A stretch of DNA of 49,521 nt from Halocynthiibacter namhaensis. Lineage in GTDB: Bacteria; Pseudomonadota; Alphaproteobacteria; Rhodobacterales; Rhodobacteraceae. Each line of letters starts with the position of its first letter. Within the stretch, counting starts at the first letter, position 1. The notes beneath the pieces are model-generated. The model was not told the origin of the DNA. It searched no databases and saw nothing but the letters and a program-made list of their open reading frames with translations. Position numbers and translations under genes: made by a program. Location of the stretch: assembly GCF_000812685.1 (NCBI RefSeq), contig NZ_JWIF01000004.1, positions 1 to 49,521 on the forward strand. Direction: 5' to 3'. Of the stretch, positions 1-8,132 are shown one piece after another.

Positions 1-304
1 GGTTGCAGTAATGCCTAACCAACATTCTTGATACCTCGACCGCTTTCCTGCGATCAGAGCGGACAAGTGTAGCTGCATATACTCGCCCGAAGATCGCATG
101 AATTTCGAGAGCCAATTCCCAGAAGCGGGTGTCTTCAACTACGGCATCATAAACTTCAGCCAATTCTTCTTCTTTCGCAACGCTCAGATACCAAACAAAA
201 TTTCCTAACTCGTCGCGCAAATCATGAACGTCACCTTGTTCGTTTTGGCGATCAAACATCGCTTCGATCGATTTCAACAAAAGGTCAGTGTTTTTTCTTT
301 TCAT
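1..304 (-). CDS. hypothetical protein, C-terminus cut by the window edge
   Basis: An open frame runs on the minus strand from an ATG at 304 to the left edge with no stop, giving at least 101 residues. The protein begins MKRKNTDLLLKSIEAMFDRQ and is rich in charged residues, with predicted helices and acidic stretches (for example KEEEELAEVY-like runs). There is no signal peptide, membrane segment or motif that I recognise. No strong ribosome binding site is visible before the ATG. It points away from recR and is separated from it by about 220 non-coding bases. It could be a small cytoplasmic protein of unknown role; the frame is clean and its codon use resembles the neighbours, so I think it is real. 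Confidence 0.55.
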   Translation of the reverse strand, partial: MKRKNTDLLLKSIEAMFDRQNEQGDVHDLRDELGNFVWYLSVAKEEELAEVYDAVVEDTRFWELALEIHAIFGRVYAATLVRSDRRKAVEVSRMLVRHYCN

Positions 305-528
305 CACTAGCTCACGGGTTGGCTACACCGTTCCCATTGTCACCTGACACGCTGCCTAGGTCTACATAGAAATCGACCAACATAGCTGCCACCAAGCTAC
401 AAAACTTGGTGGCACGGCACGTCATCCGGTACATCAAGGACTGATCCTGTCGCTACGAGAAGCCGACATTGGCGAAGTTGCAGCGAAAGTCTGGAAAGTC
501 CGCAATGCGGACTTTGGACCAAGACGTA
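305..528. other. non-coding stretch with two perfect hairpins
   Basis: No convincing gene lies here. Two perfect inverted repeats are visible. The first has 10-bp arms at 387-396 and 405-414 (TGCCACCAAG / CTTGGTGGCA). The second has 9-bp arms at 495-503 and 507-515 (AAAGTCCGC / GCGGACTTT) with a 3-nt loop, and lies 13 bases past the recR stop. Neither is followed by a convincing T-run, so they may be RNA 3'-end stabilisers or copies of a dispersed intergenic repeat rather than classic terminators. Confidence 0.5.
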
Positions 529-1128
529 TCAAAGTGACTTCCGCGCCCGCAAGGCCGCTGAAATCGTGCCGTCGTCCAGGTAATCCAACTCGCCCCCCAC
601 AGGTACACCTTGGGCGAGCGAGGTGACCTTGATCCCACGTCCCTCAAGTTCATCTGCGATGTAATGCGCGGTGGTTTGGCCGTCGATTGTTGCATTCAGC
701 GCGAGGATGACCTCGGTGATGTTTTCATCTTTTAGGCGGGTGGTCAGCTTGGGAATACCAAGGTCTTCCGGGCCAATCGCATCAAGGGCTGATAACGTCC
801 CGCCCAATACATGATAGCGGCCTTTGAAAACCCGTGTGCGTTCCATTGCCCAGAGGTCGGCCACGTCTTCCACCACGCAAATTTCACCGGTGGCGCGTTT
901 TTCAGAAGTGCAGATCTCACAACGTTCCGTGGTCCCAATATTACCGCAACTGATACATTCGCGCGCGGTTTCTGCGACCTGTTGCATTGCCCCGGACAAG
1001 GGTGTCAGAAGCAAGGCACGCTTTTTCACCAGATGCAGCACCGCACGCCTGGCAGAACGCGGACCAAGCCCAGGCAGTTTCGCCATAAGCTTGATCAGGT
1101 CTTCAATTTCGCGCGGTGCTTCTGACAT
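529..1128 (-). CDS. recR: recombination protein RecR
   Basis: RecR works with RecF and RecO to load RecA at single-strand gaps during recombinational repair in the cytoplasm. The 199-residue product has the usual family length. It shows an N-terminal helix-hairpin-helix region (about residues 10-30, [11 protein letters not shown]), a zinc-binding set of four cysteines (C58, C61, C70, C73), and a Toprim domain (about 80-175). The C-terminal part carries the typical [15 protein letters not shown] stretch. Its ATG overlaps the TAA of ybaB by one base (TAATG), so the two are translationally coupled, and it is the last gene of the dnaX-ybaB-recR block conserved in alphaproteobacteria. Confidence 0.97.
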   Translation of the reverse strand: MSEAPREIEDLIKLMAKLPGLGPRSARRAVLHLVKKRALLLTPLSGAMQQVAETARECISCGNIGTTERCEICTSEKRATGEICVVEDVADLWAMERTRVFKGRYHVLGGTLSALDAIGPEDLGIPKLTTRLKDENITEVILALNATIDGQTTAHYIADELEGRGIKVTSLAQGVPVGGELDYLDDGTISAALRARKSL

Positions 1129-1475
1129 TACATTCTTGGAATATCCAGGCCCGCAGGCAGGCCAAGGCTTTGCGTCAGCTCTTGCATTTCACGTTCAGAA
1201 CGTTCTGATGCTTTGGCTTGCGCGTCTTTGATCGCAGCCAGGATCAAATCCTCAACAACTTCTTTTTCATCTGGGTTGAAGATGGACGGATCAATGTCCA
1301 AACCCGTCAATTCGCCCTTGGCTGTCGCGGTCGCTTTTACAAGGCCCGCGCCGCTTTCGCCAACCACGGTGAGGGTTGCCAAGCGTTCTTGCAACTCGCC
1401 CATCTTGGCTTGCATTTCCTGGGCTTTTTTCATCATTCCGGCCATGTCACCAAGACCACCAAGACCTTTAAGCAT
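1128..1475 (-). CDS. YbaB/EbfC-family nucleoid-associated protein
   Basis: This is a small DNA-binding protein of the YbaB/EbfC family, which forms dimers on the nucleoid. The 115-residue product begins [19 protein letters not shown], the usual family start, with a Met/Lys/Gln-rich first helix followed by a beta sheet and a C-terminal helix ([18 protein letters not shown]). The frame is open 26 codons further upstream, but that extension does not look like family sequence and overlaps nothing functional, so I chose the ATG at 1475. It sits between dnaX (74-base gap) and recR (TAATG overlap), which supports the assignment and a shared transcript. Confidence 0.95.
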   Translation of the reverse strand: MLKGLGGLGDMAGMMKKAQEMQAKMGELQERLATLTVVGESGAGLVKATATAKGELTGLDIDPSIFNPDEKEVVEDLILAAIKDAQAKASERSEREMQELTQSLGLPAGLDIPRM

Positions 1476-1549
1476 CGTATATTCCTTAGATTTCGGCCCG
1501 TTTAGGGCATTTGCGCGGTGGTATCGTGCCGCCGCGCATTGGGCAAGGG

Positions 1550-3313
1550 TCACTCGTCTTCAAACGGATCCCATTCGTCTTCCACTTCGGGCAGGGCTTC
1601 TGCCGCGACGGATTGCGCGAGCTCTTTCACAGTGCGGATTTTTGCAATCTTGGCACCTGGAAAGGTCGCGATCACAGCTTGATAAAGGGGGTGTGCCTCG
1701 GCTTCAGCTTTCAAAGCGTTGCTGGCGGCATTCTTCACCTCGTCGATGGTTTTGCCACCTCCATCAGACACAATGGAAACCGCCCAACGTGCGCCAGTGA
1801 ATTGCTGTAACTTTTGCCCCAGAACCTGGGCCAGATCGTTTGGCGCGTCGTCTGTGGGTTGGAATTCAATGCGTCCGGGGCTGTAGCTGACGAGACGCAC
1901 GAAACGTTCGACGTTCATCTGCAACACAGCATCCCGATGTGATCTGATCAATTCCACCACGTGAGAGAACTCTGGATAACGCGCGAGGGGGCTTTCCGTT
2001 TGCGGGGCCAGAGCCGTGACCGACCCGCCGCCACCCGAGGATGTCATCACCTGGGTGCTTGTTGAATGGGCGCTTGTCGTGTGGGCTGTGTTCCCAGCGG
2101 TTGATGCGCTGCCGCCCCCTGTAGGGGGTGGGCCGGATGGGGCAGGTGTGTTTTGTAACTTGCGGACAAGATCATCAGGCGTGGGCAGATCGGCGACATG
2201 GGTCATGCGGATCACGGCCATCTCGGCGGCCATCATTGCATTGGGCGCAGCTGCAACCTCTTCCAGTGATTTCAAAAGCATCTGCCACATGCGGGTCATG
2301 ACGCGCATGGGCAGAGCCTCGGCCATGGTTTGACCGCGCATACGTTCGTCAGGGCCGACTGTTGGATCTTCGGCGGCTTCCGGGGTGATCTTGATCACAG
2401 AAACCCAATGGGTGATTTCCGCCAAGTCGCGCAGCACGGCCATCGGGTCTGCCCCATCAGCATATTGCGAAGACAGTTCGGTCAATGCGCCTGCTGCATC
2501 ACCCTTCATGATCAGATCAAACAGATCCAACACACGCCCGCGATCCGCGAGGCCCAGCATGGCACGCACTTGTTCGGCGGTGGTTTCACCGGCTCCATGG
2601 GACAGGGCTTGGTCAAGCAAAGACATGGCGTCGCGCGCGGATCCTTCGGCTGCGCGGGTGATCAGTGCAAGCGCGTCATCACTGATTTTCCCGTCTTCTT
2701 TTGCCGCGATATCTTGAAGATGTGCGATCATCACCTCTGGTTCAATCCGACGCAGATCGAACCGCTGACAGCGAGACAGCACGGTAACCGGCACTTTGCG
2801 AATTTCGGTTGTCGCAAAGATGAATTTCACATGGGCGGGCGGTTCTTCAAGGGTCTTCAGCAGCGCGTTAAACGCACTGTTGGACAGCATGTGAACCTCA
2901 TCGATGATGTAGATCTTATAACGCGCCGAGGCGGGTGCATAATGCACCGTATCCAACACGTTAGACCGGATGTCGTCAATCTTAGTCTGGCTTGCGCCAT
3001 CCATTTCAATGACATCAACATGACGCCCTTCCATGATCGACACACAATGTTCACATTGACCGCAGGGCTCGGTTGTAGGCCCGCTGTTTCCGTCCAAGCC
3101 AATGCAGTTCATGCCCTTGGCGATGATCCGGGCGGTGGTGGTTTTACCAGTCCCGCGAATCCCTGTCATCATGAAGGCCTGCGCAATGCGGTCGGCTTCA
3201 AAGGCGTTTTTCAGGGTGCGCACCATGGCGTCCTGGCCTTTCAGGTCAGCAAAACTTGCCGGGCGGTACTTGCGCGCCAGTACCTGATAGCCGGTGTCTG
3301 TGGTCTCGGACAT
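1550..3313 (-). CDS. dnaX: DNA polymerase III subunit gamma/tau
   Basis: DnaX is the clamp-loader ATPase that organises the replicative polymerase. The 587-residue product shows the AAA+ Walker A GIRGTGKTT at 51-59, zinc cysteines C70, C84, C87 and C90, Walker B/DEAH-like DEVH at 138-141, and the SRC motif at 180-182. A proline/glycine/serine/threonine-rich linker (about 385-435) leads to the C-terminal tau part that meets the polymerase and helicase. I prefer the ATG at 3313 because AGGGA lies 6 bases before it; an ATG two codons earlier (3319) abuts that sequence. I see no slippery AAAAAAG-type site, so a shortened gamma form is not evident from this sequence. It is the first gene of the dnaX-ybaB-recR block. 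Confidence 0.96.
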   Translation of the reverse strand: MSETTDTGYQVLARKYRPASFADLKGQDAMVRTLKNAFEADRIAQAFMMTGIRGTGKTTTARIIAKGMNCIGLDGNSGPTTEPCGQCEHCVSIMEGRHVDVIEMDGASQTKIDDIRSNVLDTVHYAPASARYKIYIIDEVHMLSNSAFNALLKTLEEPPAHVKFIFATTEIRKVPVTVLSRCQRFDLRRIEPEVMIAHLQDIAAKEDGKISDDALALITRAAEGSARDAMSLLDQALSHGAGETTAEQVRAMLGLADRGRVLDLFDLIMKGDAAGALTELSSQYADGADPMAVLRDLAEITHWVSVIKITPEAAEDPTVGPDERMRGQTMAEALPMRVMTRMWQMLLKSLEEVAAAPNAMMAAEMAVIRMTHVADLPTPDDLVRKLQNTPAPSGPPPTGGGSASTAGNTAHTTSAHSTSTQVMTSSGGGGSVTALAPQTESPLARYPEFSHVVELIRSHRDAVLQMNVERFVRLVSYSPGRIEFQPTDDAPNDLAQVLGQKLQQFTGARWAVSIVSDGGGKTIDEVKNAASNALKAEAEAHPLYQAVIATFPGAKIAKIRTVKELAQSVAAEALPEVEDEWDPFEDE

Positions 3314-3537
3314 GTGCATTCCCTAGATCAAAATAATCAGCTTGCACAGACTACGTTGCCTGGTGCTTGGCGTCTAGTGACTGCACCCGATTTTATGGAC
3401 CTATCCCTAGATTGATCATTGCGGGTGTTGGGGGGCCGTTTGTGTTTTTTCGACTTGGGGCGCCAAGATGCGTAGCGTCGCGATCGGATGTCGCAAATGG
3501 GATGGACGGACGCATTGCCACGCCCCTATCTGGGGCA

Positions 3538-4485
3538 ATGAAAAACGAACCTACACGCACGCGACCAACGGAAAACATCCTTATGGGTGTGGCTTTGATG
3601 TTGGGGTTTTGCTTTACGGCACCCATGCTTGATGTGGCGGCGAAGCTTGCATCTGACAGCATCCCAGTAGGCCAGATTACGACGGCGCGTTTTGTTGTTC
3701 AATGTGTGTTGATGGCACCGTTCATTTGGATCATGAAATTGTCGTTGCACGTGCCGCGTGAATATTGGGGGGCATTGGTGTTACGCGCTGCGCTTTTGTT
3801 CTTTGCGACATTCTGTTTCATTGCGGCGATCCGTGTGATGCCTCTTGCCGATGCTTTGGCGATTGTTTTTGTCGAACCTTTTATCGTTTTGTTGGTCGGC
3901 AAGTTTTACCTTGGCGAAGATGTCGGCCCAAGACGCGTCGGGGCGGCTGTCGTTGGATTTGTCGGTGTTCTATTCGTGATCCAACCAAGCTTTGCGGTGT
4001 TTGGGGCGGTGGCGCTGTTCCCTTTGGGAACAGCCGTTGCCTTTGCATTCTACATTCTTGTGACCCGTGGATTGTCGCATAAGATTCATCCCGTCACCTT
4101 GCAATTCTATACCGGTTTGATCGCAAGTTTGATTTGTCTGCCTGTGATGATCTTTGGTCAGGGTTCTGGATCTGAACTGTTTGATCCGGTTTGGCCGACG
4201 GAGCTTGTTTGGGTCTGGCTGTTGGGCGTTGGGGTGTTTGCGACCATAAGTCATATGATGATGACCTATGCCTTGTCACTGGCCCCTTCAGCGACGCTTG
4301 CACCGATGCAATACTTGGAGCTTCCGGTGGCGACTGTGTTTGGGTATATGGTGTTCGGAGACTTCCCAAACGCGTTAAGCCAGATCGGGATTGGGATTAT
4401 TATCAGCACTGGATTGTATATGATCCACCGTGAAAGAGTGACGGCCAAGCAGCTGGTTTCTGAGCGCGCAGCCCCACCAATTTAA
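3538..4485 (+). CDS. DMT-superfamily EamA-type transporter
   Basis: The product is an inner-membrane protein of about 315 residues with roughly ten hydrophobic segments and two internally similar EamA halves, typical of drug/metabolite exporters. The first half contains a conserved-looking FIAAIRVMPLADALAIVFVEP stretch and the second SLAPSATLAPMQYLELPVATV, both EamA hallmarks. The substrate cannot be inferred. The frame is open further upstream (to 3367), but those residues are not hydrophobic or family-like. The start at 3538 gives MKNEPTRTRPTENILMG, a normal short cytoplasmic N-terminus, although the Shine-Dalgarno sequence is weak; an ATG at 3502 is the alternative. It is divergent from dnaX and convergent with rsgA. 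Confidence 0.88.
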   Translation: MKNEPTRTRPTENILMGVALMLGFCFTAPMLDVAAKLASDSIPVGQITTARFVVQCVLMAPFIWIMKLSLHVPREYWGALVLRAALLFFATFCFIAAIRVMPLADALAIVFVEPFIVLLVGKFYLGEDVGPRRVGAAVVGFVGVLFVIQPSFAVFGAVALFPLGTAVAFAFYILVTRGLSHKIHPVTLQFYTGLIASLICLPVMIFGQGSGSELFDPVWPTELVWVWLLGVGVFATISHMMMTYALSLAPSATLAPMQYLELPVATVFGYMVFGDFPNALSQIGIGIIISTGLYMIHRERVTAKQLVSERAAPPI

Positions 4486-4544
4486 GCTTCCAGGCCAACA
4501 AATATAATCTGATGCAGCTCTGGGCGCGGTATACCCATTGGGTT

Positions 4545-4563
4545 GCGTGGACTTTGTCCACGC
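4545..4563. terminator. hairpin between convergent EamA gene and rsgA
   Basis: A perfect 8-bp inverted repeat (GCGTGGAC / GTCCACGC, 3-nt loop) lies in the 94-base gap between two convergent genes. It could end transcription from either side, but there is no T-run, so factor-independent termination is uncertain. Confidence 0.35.
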
Positions 4564-4579
4564 CGTGGGGCGCGGCAGA

Positions 4580-5647
4580 TCAGCGACGCTTTTTGTGCTT
4601 ACCCTTGCGTGAGGCGGCTTCTTCGACCGAGCGACGTTGATCTCGGGTCGTGGCTTTGCCGCGAGAACGCGCGTCGTGCACGGTTTCTGTGTTTACCGCG
4701 TCTTCTTGCGCCAGTTTCTGCCAGCGATGCAAGCGGTCTGCGGTGAAATCACCTGCTTTGATCGCAGCCCCAATCGCACAACCGGGTTCCCCAGAATGCG
4801 CACAATTGCGAAATTTGCATTGGGTGGACAGGTCTTCCAAATCGGAAAACACGGCACTTAGCCCATCTTGGGCGTCCAGCAATTGCAATTCACGCATGCC
4901 CGGGGTGTCGATGATCCAACGCCCGTCTAACGCAGGGTACAGATTGCGGGTGGTGGTTGTGTGCCGCCCTTTCGCGTCGTCCTCACGGATGGCTGCCGTC
5001 AGTGGTCCGCCATCTTCGACACCGGTTAAGGCGTTAGTCAGGGTCGATTTTCCGACACCAGACGAGCCGAGCAAAGCGGCGGTTTCACCGATCTTCCAGT
5101 GATCCATCAACTGCGCAGCCGCGCTAGGATCTTTGGCATTCAGGGCAATCACAGCAAGGCCTGGCTGTAGTTCCAAGGCTTGTGCGACATAAGGCGCGGG
5201 GTCTTCCAAATCGGCCTTGGTCAGAACAACAACCGGCGTACAGCCTGCACCACAGGCCATCACAAGATAGCGTTCCAAACGGGCAGCGTTGAAGTCCGCA
5301 TTGCAAGATGTAGTGATGAACAGCACGTCTACATTGGCGGCTATCAACTGACTGCGCGCATCATGTCCGGCCGCGCGGCGTGACAGCAGCGTTTTGCGAT
5401 TTAGGACATGTTCGACGCGGTTATCAGATCGTGCCAAAACCCAATCACCAACAGCCAATTGCGACACGGGCATATCGGGGGGGGTGATCAGATCGACCGC
5501 GCCATCCACGCCAAGAGCCAAAACCACATCGCGGCGAACTTCGGATATACGCGCGGGGGTGAGGGTCTGGTCGAGTTCATTGAATTGTTCCGCAAAGAAC
5601 GAGGACCAGCCGAGGCCAGTAAGAGAAGTAATATTAATCAGAGACAT
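4580..5647 (-). CDS. rsgA: ribosome small subunit-dependent GTPase RsgA
   Basis: RsgA is a circularly permuted GTPase that checks late maturation of the 30S subunit. The 355-residue protein has an N-terminal OB-fold region, then the G motifs in permuted order: G4 TKAD at 143-146, G1 GSSGVGKST at 184-192, and G3 DTPG at 257-260. The C-terminal zinc motif is complete (C287, C292, H294, C300). The tail is very basic (RKGKHKKRR). I chose the ATG at 5647, preceded by AGGCAG; a GTG at 5683 in the same frame is possible. The gene stands alone, downstream of the SRP RNA gene on the same strand. Confidence 0.95.
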   Translation of the reverse strand: MSLINITSLTGLGWSSFFAEQFNELDQTLTPARISEVRRDVVLALGVDGAVDLITPPDMPVSQLAVGDWVLARSDNRVEHVLNRKTLLSRRAAGHDARSQLIAANVDVLFITTSCNADFNAARLERYLVMACGAGCTPVVVLTKADLEDPAPYVAQALELQPGLAVIALNAKDPSAAAQLMDHWKIGETAALLGSSGVGKSTLTNALTGVEDGGPLTAAIREDDAKGRHTTTTRNLYPALDGRWIIDTPGMRELQLLDAQDGLSAVFSDLEDLSTQCKFRNCAHSGEPGCAIGAAIKAGDFTADRLHRWQKLAQEDAVNTETVHDARSRGKATTRDQRRSVEEAASRKGKHKKRR

Positions 5648-5811
5648 TGGTCTGCCTGTTTTATCAAAAACATGCCGCAACACGCACCGCTAATCGCGGG
5701 TCCGGGCGGCTGGTTTGCCGGCAGAAAATCGGTGCTGAAAACTTCAGACACACCCTGCCGGGAGCAAAGGTAATACAATCATCAAGTGCCCTCCTATGCG
5801 GGTGAAAATCA

Positions 5812-5911
5812 GGTGAGAGGCTGGACAACGACCCAAACGGGACTCGTTACGGCTGCTTCCTTCCGGATCTGACCGGGTTGGCGAGGCGTCCGCCCGCGCC
5901 AACCTCTCACC
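5812..5911 (-). ncRNA. ffs: bacterial small signal recognition particle RNA (4.5S)
   Basis: Read on the minus strand, this about 100-base sequence folds as a long hairpin. The ends pair perfectly (GGTGAGAGG with CCTCTCACC) and the apical part has the universally conserved helix 8 core, including CCGGAAGGAAGCAGC with the GGAA tetraloop and asymmetric loop. This RNA binds Ffh and directs ribosomes making membrane proteins to FtsY. A well-spaced promoter lies directly upstream. I see no strong T-run after the 3' end. Confidence 0.93.
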
Positions 5912-5915
5912 GCTG

Positions 5916-5944
5916 TATTTAGGGGATATGAATTTGAATGGCAA
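5916..5944 (-). promoter_or_regulatory. sigma-70-type promoter of the SRP RNA
   Basis: On the minus strand, TTGCCA (5939-5944) and TAAATA (5916-5921) are separated by exactly 17 bases. The predicted start, 5-7 bases downstream, coincides with the first base of the SRP RNA end helix, which supports the assignment. Confidence 0.6.
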
Positions 5945-5962
5945 GCCCGCTTTGACATACGC

Positions 5963-5988
5963 ATAAGCCCGCACGATGGCGGGCTTAT
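5963..5988. other. perfect 10-bp hairpin of unknown role
   Basis: ATAAGCCCGC (5963-5972) and GCGGGCTTAT (5979-5988) pair perfectly around a 6-base loop. No T-run follows on either strand, and no gene ends here, so it is not a clear terminator. It lies just upstream of the SRP RNA promoter. Confidence 0.5.
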
Positions 5989-6400
5989 GGATGATAATTA
6001 TTGTGTTTGAGTTGGCATGAGGGCCAAGGTTGGCGACTTTATGCGCCGTAACGACCGACCTGATTTTCAATCAATTTGAGAGGTGCGCGTCGTTGTGATT
6101 TCGTGATGAGGGAGATCATATCATGTCCATTTGTATTTCGTTTGCTGTGACCAGTGAAACAAACTGAGCGCGAATTGAACATGTACTGAATTTGAAAGTT
6201 ACGGGGAAATATGGTGATCAAATATCCAATCTACCTATATTTCCGCACTAATTATGAACTTGTCACGCAATATTAGTTCCGATTGTATCTAAATAGAGTT
6301 CAATTATCACAGATTGATTCGGATTTTCTTGAATTTGTATCAATTTTGAGCAATTGATGTAATTATAGAAGCCCCTGTTGGCCGATGGTGTGAGTGTATT
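5989..6400. other. AT-rich non-coding stretch upstream of the XRE regulator
   Basis: About 410 bases without a supported gene. The part from about 6220 to 6370 is clearly richer in A and T than the rest of the window. Short open frames here are poor in composition and lack ribosome binding sites. It probably contains the promoter of the gene at 6431, but I could not pick out a convincing -35/-10 pair. Confidence 0.5.
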
Positions 6401-6418
6401 TGACGTTAATAAACGTCA
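6401..6418. promoter_or_regulatory. palindrome TGACGTT-N4-AACGTCA, candidate operator
   Basis: A perfect 7-bp inverted repeat with a 4-base AT spacer ends 12 bases before the start codon of the XRE-type regulator. Size and position suit a dimeric regulator binding its own leader, so autoregulation is a reasonable guess. It is close enough to the start codon that bound protein would block transcription or translation initiation. Confidence 0.45.
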
Positions 6419-6430
6419 GGATTGGGAAGT

Positions 6431-7240
6431 ATGGCAGGAAATTTGACTGGGACCTCAAGGGCAAACCCAACTGTGAGCGATATTCGAACGATTTTTCCGA
6501 ATAATCTACGGAAGTTATGTGAACGTGCTGGGTCTGTGACGGGGATCGCCAATGAGTTGGGCATCAATCGCGCCCAATTCGTACGGTATATGAATGGGGA
6601 ATCCAGCCCGCGCCCTGAAATACTTGAGAAGATTTGCCGTTATTTCGGTCTAGATGCACGTATTCTGCTGGAGCCGCTGGAGACTCTCAATCAGAACGAA
6701 CCCAGGATTGAACGGGCCTTCGCTGAATCCAAAATGGATTTGGATGTGTTGATCAAGGACCCCGCAGGCTTGCCTGACGGATTTTACAAATATTGGAAGG
6801 TTCCGTTTACCTTCGGAGGGGCGATTTATGTGACATTGTCATATATCAAAACCGTCAATGGGGTTCGGCATATTAAGACAATCGATCACAGATATTTTTA
6901 TCGCGATAAAGTTGTTGGCAAATATGCCTACCCCCTTAGAAGATGTGATGGTTTTTTGTTCTCGCACCCACATGGGCACAGCTTCCTGTTGACCTATGGT
7001 AAAAACAGGACAACGATTTTCGGGTATCTTGAACATTCCCATGGTTTCAACAGTCAGCTGTACGTCGGCTATACCGCGATCAGCAATCCCCAGAAACAGG
7101 GTGTGCGTCGGGTCAGTAATATTGTTTTCGAAAAGTTAGATATCAGTTGGTCAGAGGCCCTTGCTTTTGCGCGCAAGGAACCAAATTGGGCCATTGAGGA
7201 TGTACACCCCAGCATCCGCGAATATCTCGAAAACGCGTGA
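6431..7240 (+). CDS. XRE-type helix-turn-helix protein with C-terminal sensor-like domain
   Basis: The 269-residue product has an N-terminal XRE-type helix-turn-helix (about residues 25-75; GSVTGIANELGINRAQFVRY forms the two recognition helices). It is followed by a roughly 170-residue domain rich in aromatic residues and beta strands that I do not recognise by name. It has no membrane segment. I chose the ATG at 6431, with GGGA just upstream; a TTG three codons earlier is possible. The gene stands alone behind an AT-rich region and a palindrome, and its base composition is lower in GC than its neighbours, which may mean it was acquired. The target and signal are unknown; autoregulation is likely. 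It could equally be a Roseobacter-specific core regulator. Confidence 0.75.
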   Translation: MAGNLTGTSRANPTVSDIRTIFPNNLRKLCERAGSVTGIANELGINRAQFVRYMNGESSPRPEILEKICRYFGLDARILLEPLETLNQNEPRIERAFAESKMDLDVLIKDPAGLPDGFYKYWKVPFTFGGAIYVTLSYIKTVNGVRHIKTIDHRYFYRDKVVGKYAYPLRRCDGFLFSHPHGHSFLLTYGKNRTTIFGYLEHSHGFNSQLYVGYTAISNPQKQGVRRVSNIVFEKLDISWSEALAFARKEPNWAIEDVHPSIREYLENA

Positions 7241-7327
7241 TCTCACCCCCTGCGAAGGATGCCTCGTGTTCAGGCTGCGTTTGGGCGCGTACCTGACGCG
7301 GGGGATGGTTGGGGCTGTGTGTGGATG

Positions 7328-7726
7328 TCAGATGGGGATCTCTGCAGTGGCTTCGATTTCGAGCAGGGCTTCATCTTCGACAAGGCCAGCTACGATGACC
7401 ATGGTCATGGCGGGGAAGTTGCGTCCCAGCACCTTGCGATAGGTCTCGCCCACTTCACGTTGGCGCGCCAAATATTCCTTTTTGTCAACGACGTACCAGG
7501 TTAATCGGGTGATGTCAGACGCTGTTCCTCCGGCGGCCTCAACGACGTCCATGATGTTTTCCAAAGCCTGTTGCATCTGACCAATAAAGTCGTGGCTTTC
7601 GAAGGTTTGCTGTGCGGTCCATCCGATCTGTCCACCCACGTACAACGTGCCACTTGGGGTCAGGACCCCGTTTGCATAGCCCTTCGCCGGGGCCCATCCT
7701 GCGGGTTGAATAATTTTGTTGGTCAT
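7328..7726 (-). CDS. Rid-family protein (YjgF/YER057c/UK114), Arg-lacking type
   Basis: The product (132 residues) has the usual length and fold pattern of the Rid family, whose RidA members hydrolyse reactive enamine/imine intermediates and release ammonia. The central GGTASDITRLTWYVVDKKEYL and the C-terminal LLEIEATAEIPI are typical. The catalytic arginine of RidA, normally in a PARS motif, is replaced: here the sequence is PAMT, with methionine at 107. That fits Rid subfamilies for which no deaminase activity is established. It is the last gene of the anthranilate operon, and its ATG overlaps the thioesterase stop (ATGA). It may act on the enamine product of the aminobenzoyl-CoA monooxygenase/reductase, but this is inference. 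Confidence 0.88.
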   Translation of the reverse strand: MTNKIIQPAGWAPAKGYANGVLTPSGTLYVGGQIGWTAQQTFESHDFIGQMQQALENIMDVVEAAGGTASDITRLTWYVVDKKEYLARQREVGETYRKVLGRNFPAMTMVIVAGLVEDEALLEIEATAEIPI

Positions 7727-8130
7727 TGAGTGGTCTCCATTTCACGGTGAATACGCTTGCGCAGCGCATCCGGCCAAGGCTCTGATTTGCCCTGACTGTC
7801 TACATAAATAAGGGTTGCTTGAGCTGAAAAACGGGGCTCGTCGGCAGATTTTGCAGTCAAGTTAAGAGTAAGGCTGGCAGTGCCAACCTTTTGAACTTCA
7901 AGGGTAATCGTCAATTCATCACCCAGCCGCGAAGGTGCGGTGAAGCGTGTCTGGATCTGGCCTGTGGGCACGCCATTCTGAGGGTGAATATCTGCGAAAG
8001 AATGGCCAAGGCTTTCATCGAACCAAATTTCCACGGTGTCATTGATCATCTCAAAATATCGGGGATAGAAAACGATGCCAGCTGGGTCACAATGGCGGAA
8101 TTTGATCTGCTGTTTGCGTATGAATGGCAT
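7723..8130 (-). CDS. 4-hydroxybenzoyl-CoA thioesterase-family (hotdog) protein
   Basis: This 135-residue hotdog-fold acyl-CoA thioesterase has the 4HBT-family N-terminal motif HCDPAGIVFYPRYFEM, whose aspartate is the usual catalytic residue. The following predicted beta strands (GQIQTRFTAPSRLGDELTI) match the family. The ATG at 8130 lies two bases after the livF stop; a TTG at 8136 would overlap that stop. It probably frees CoA from dead-end aromatic or alicyclic CoA esters that arise in the anthranilate pathway, a maintenance role known for similar thioesterases in aromatic catabolism. It might instead catalyse a pathway step. Its TGA overlaps the Rid gene start. Confidence 0.87.
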   Translation of the reverse strand: MPFIRKQQIKFRHCDPAGIVFYPRYFEMINDTVEIWFDESLGHSFADIHPQNGVPTGQIQTRFTAPSRLGDELTITLEVQKVGTASLTLNLTAKSADEPRFSAQATLIYVDSQGKSEPWPDALRKRIHREMETTQ

Positions 8131-8132
8131 GG

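Noticed and set aside
1550-3313. Programmed frameshift in dnaX
   Set aside because: No A-rich slippery heptamer followed by a hairpin is visible; only the full-length tau form is supported.
5744-6070. 108-residue minus-strand frame
   Set aside because: It covers the SRP RNA, which is certain, and lacks a ribosome site or family features.
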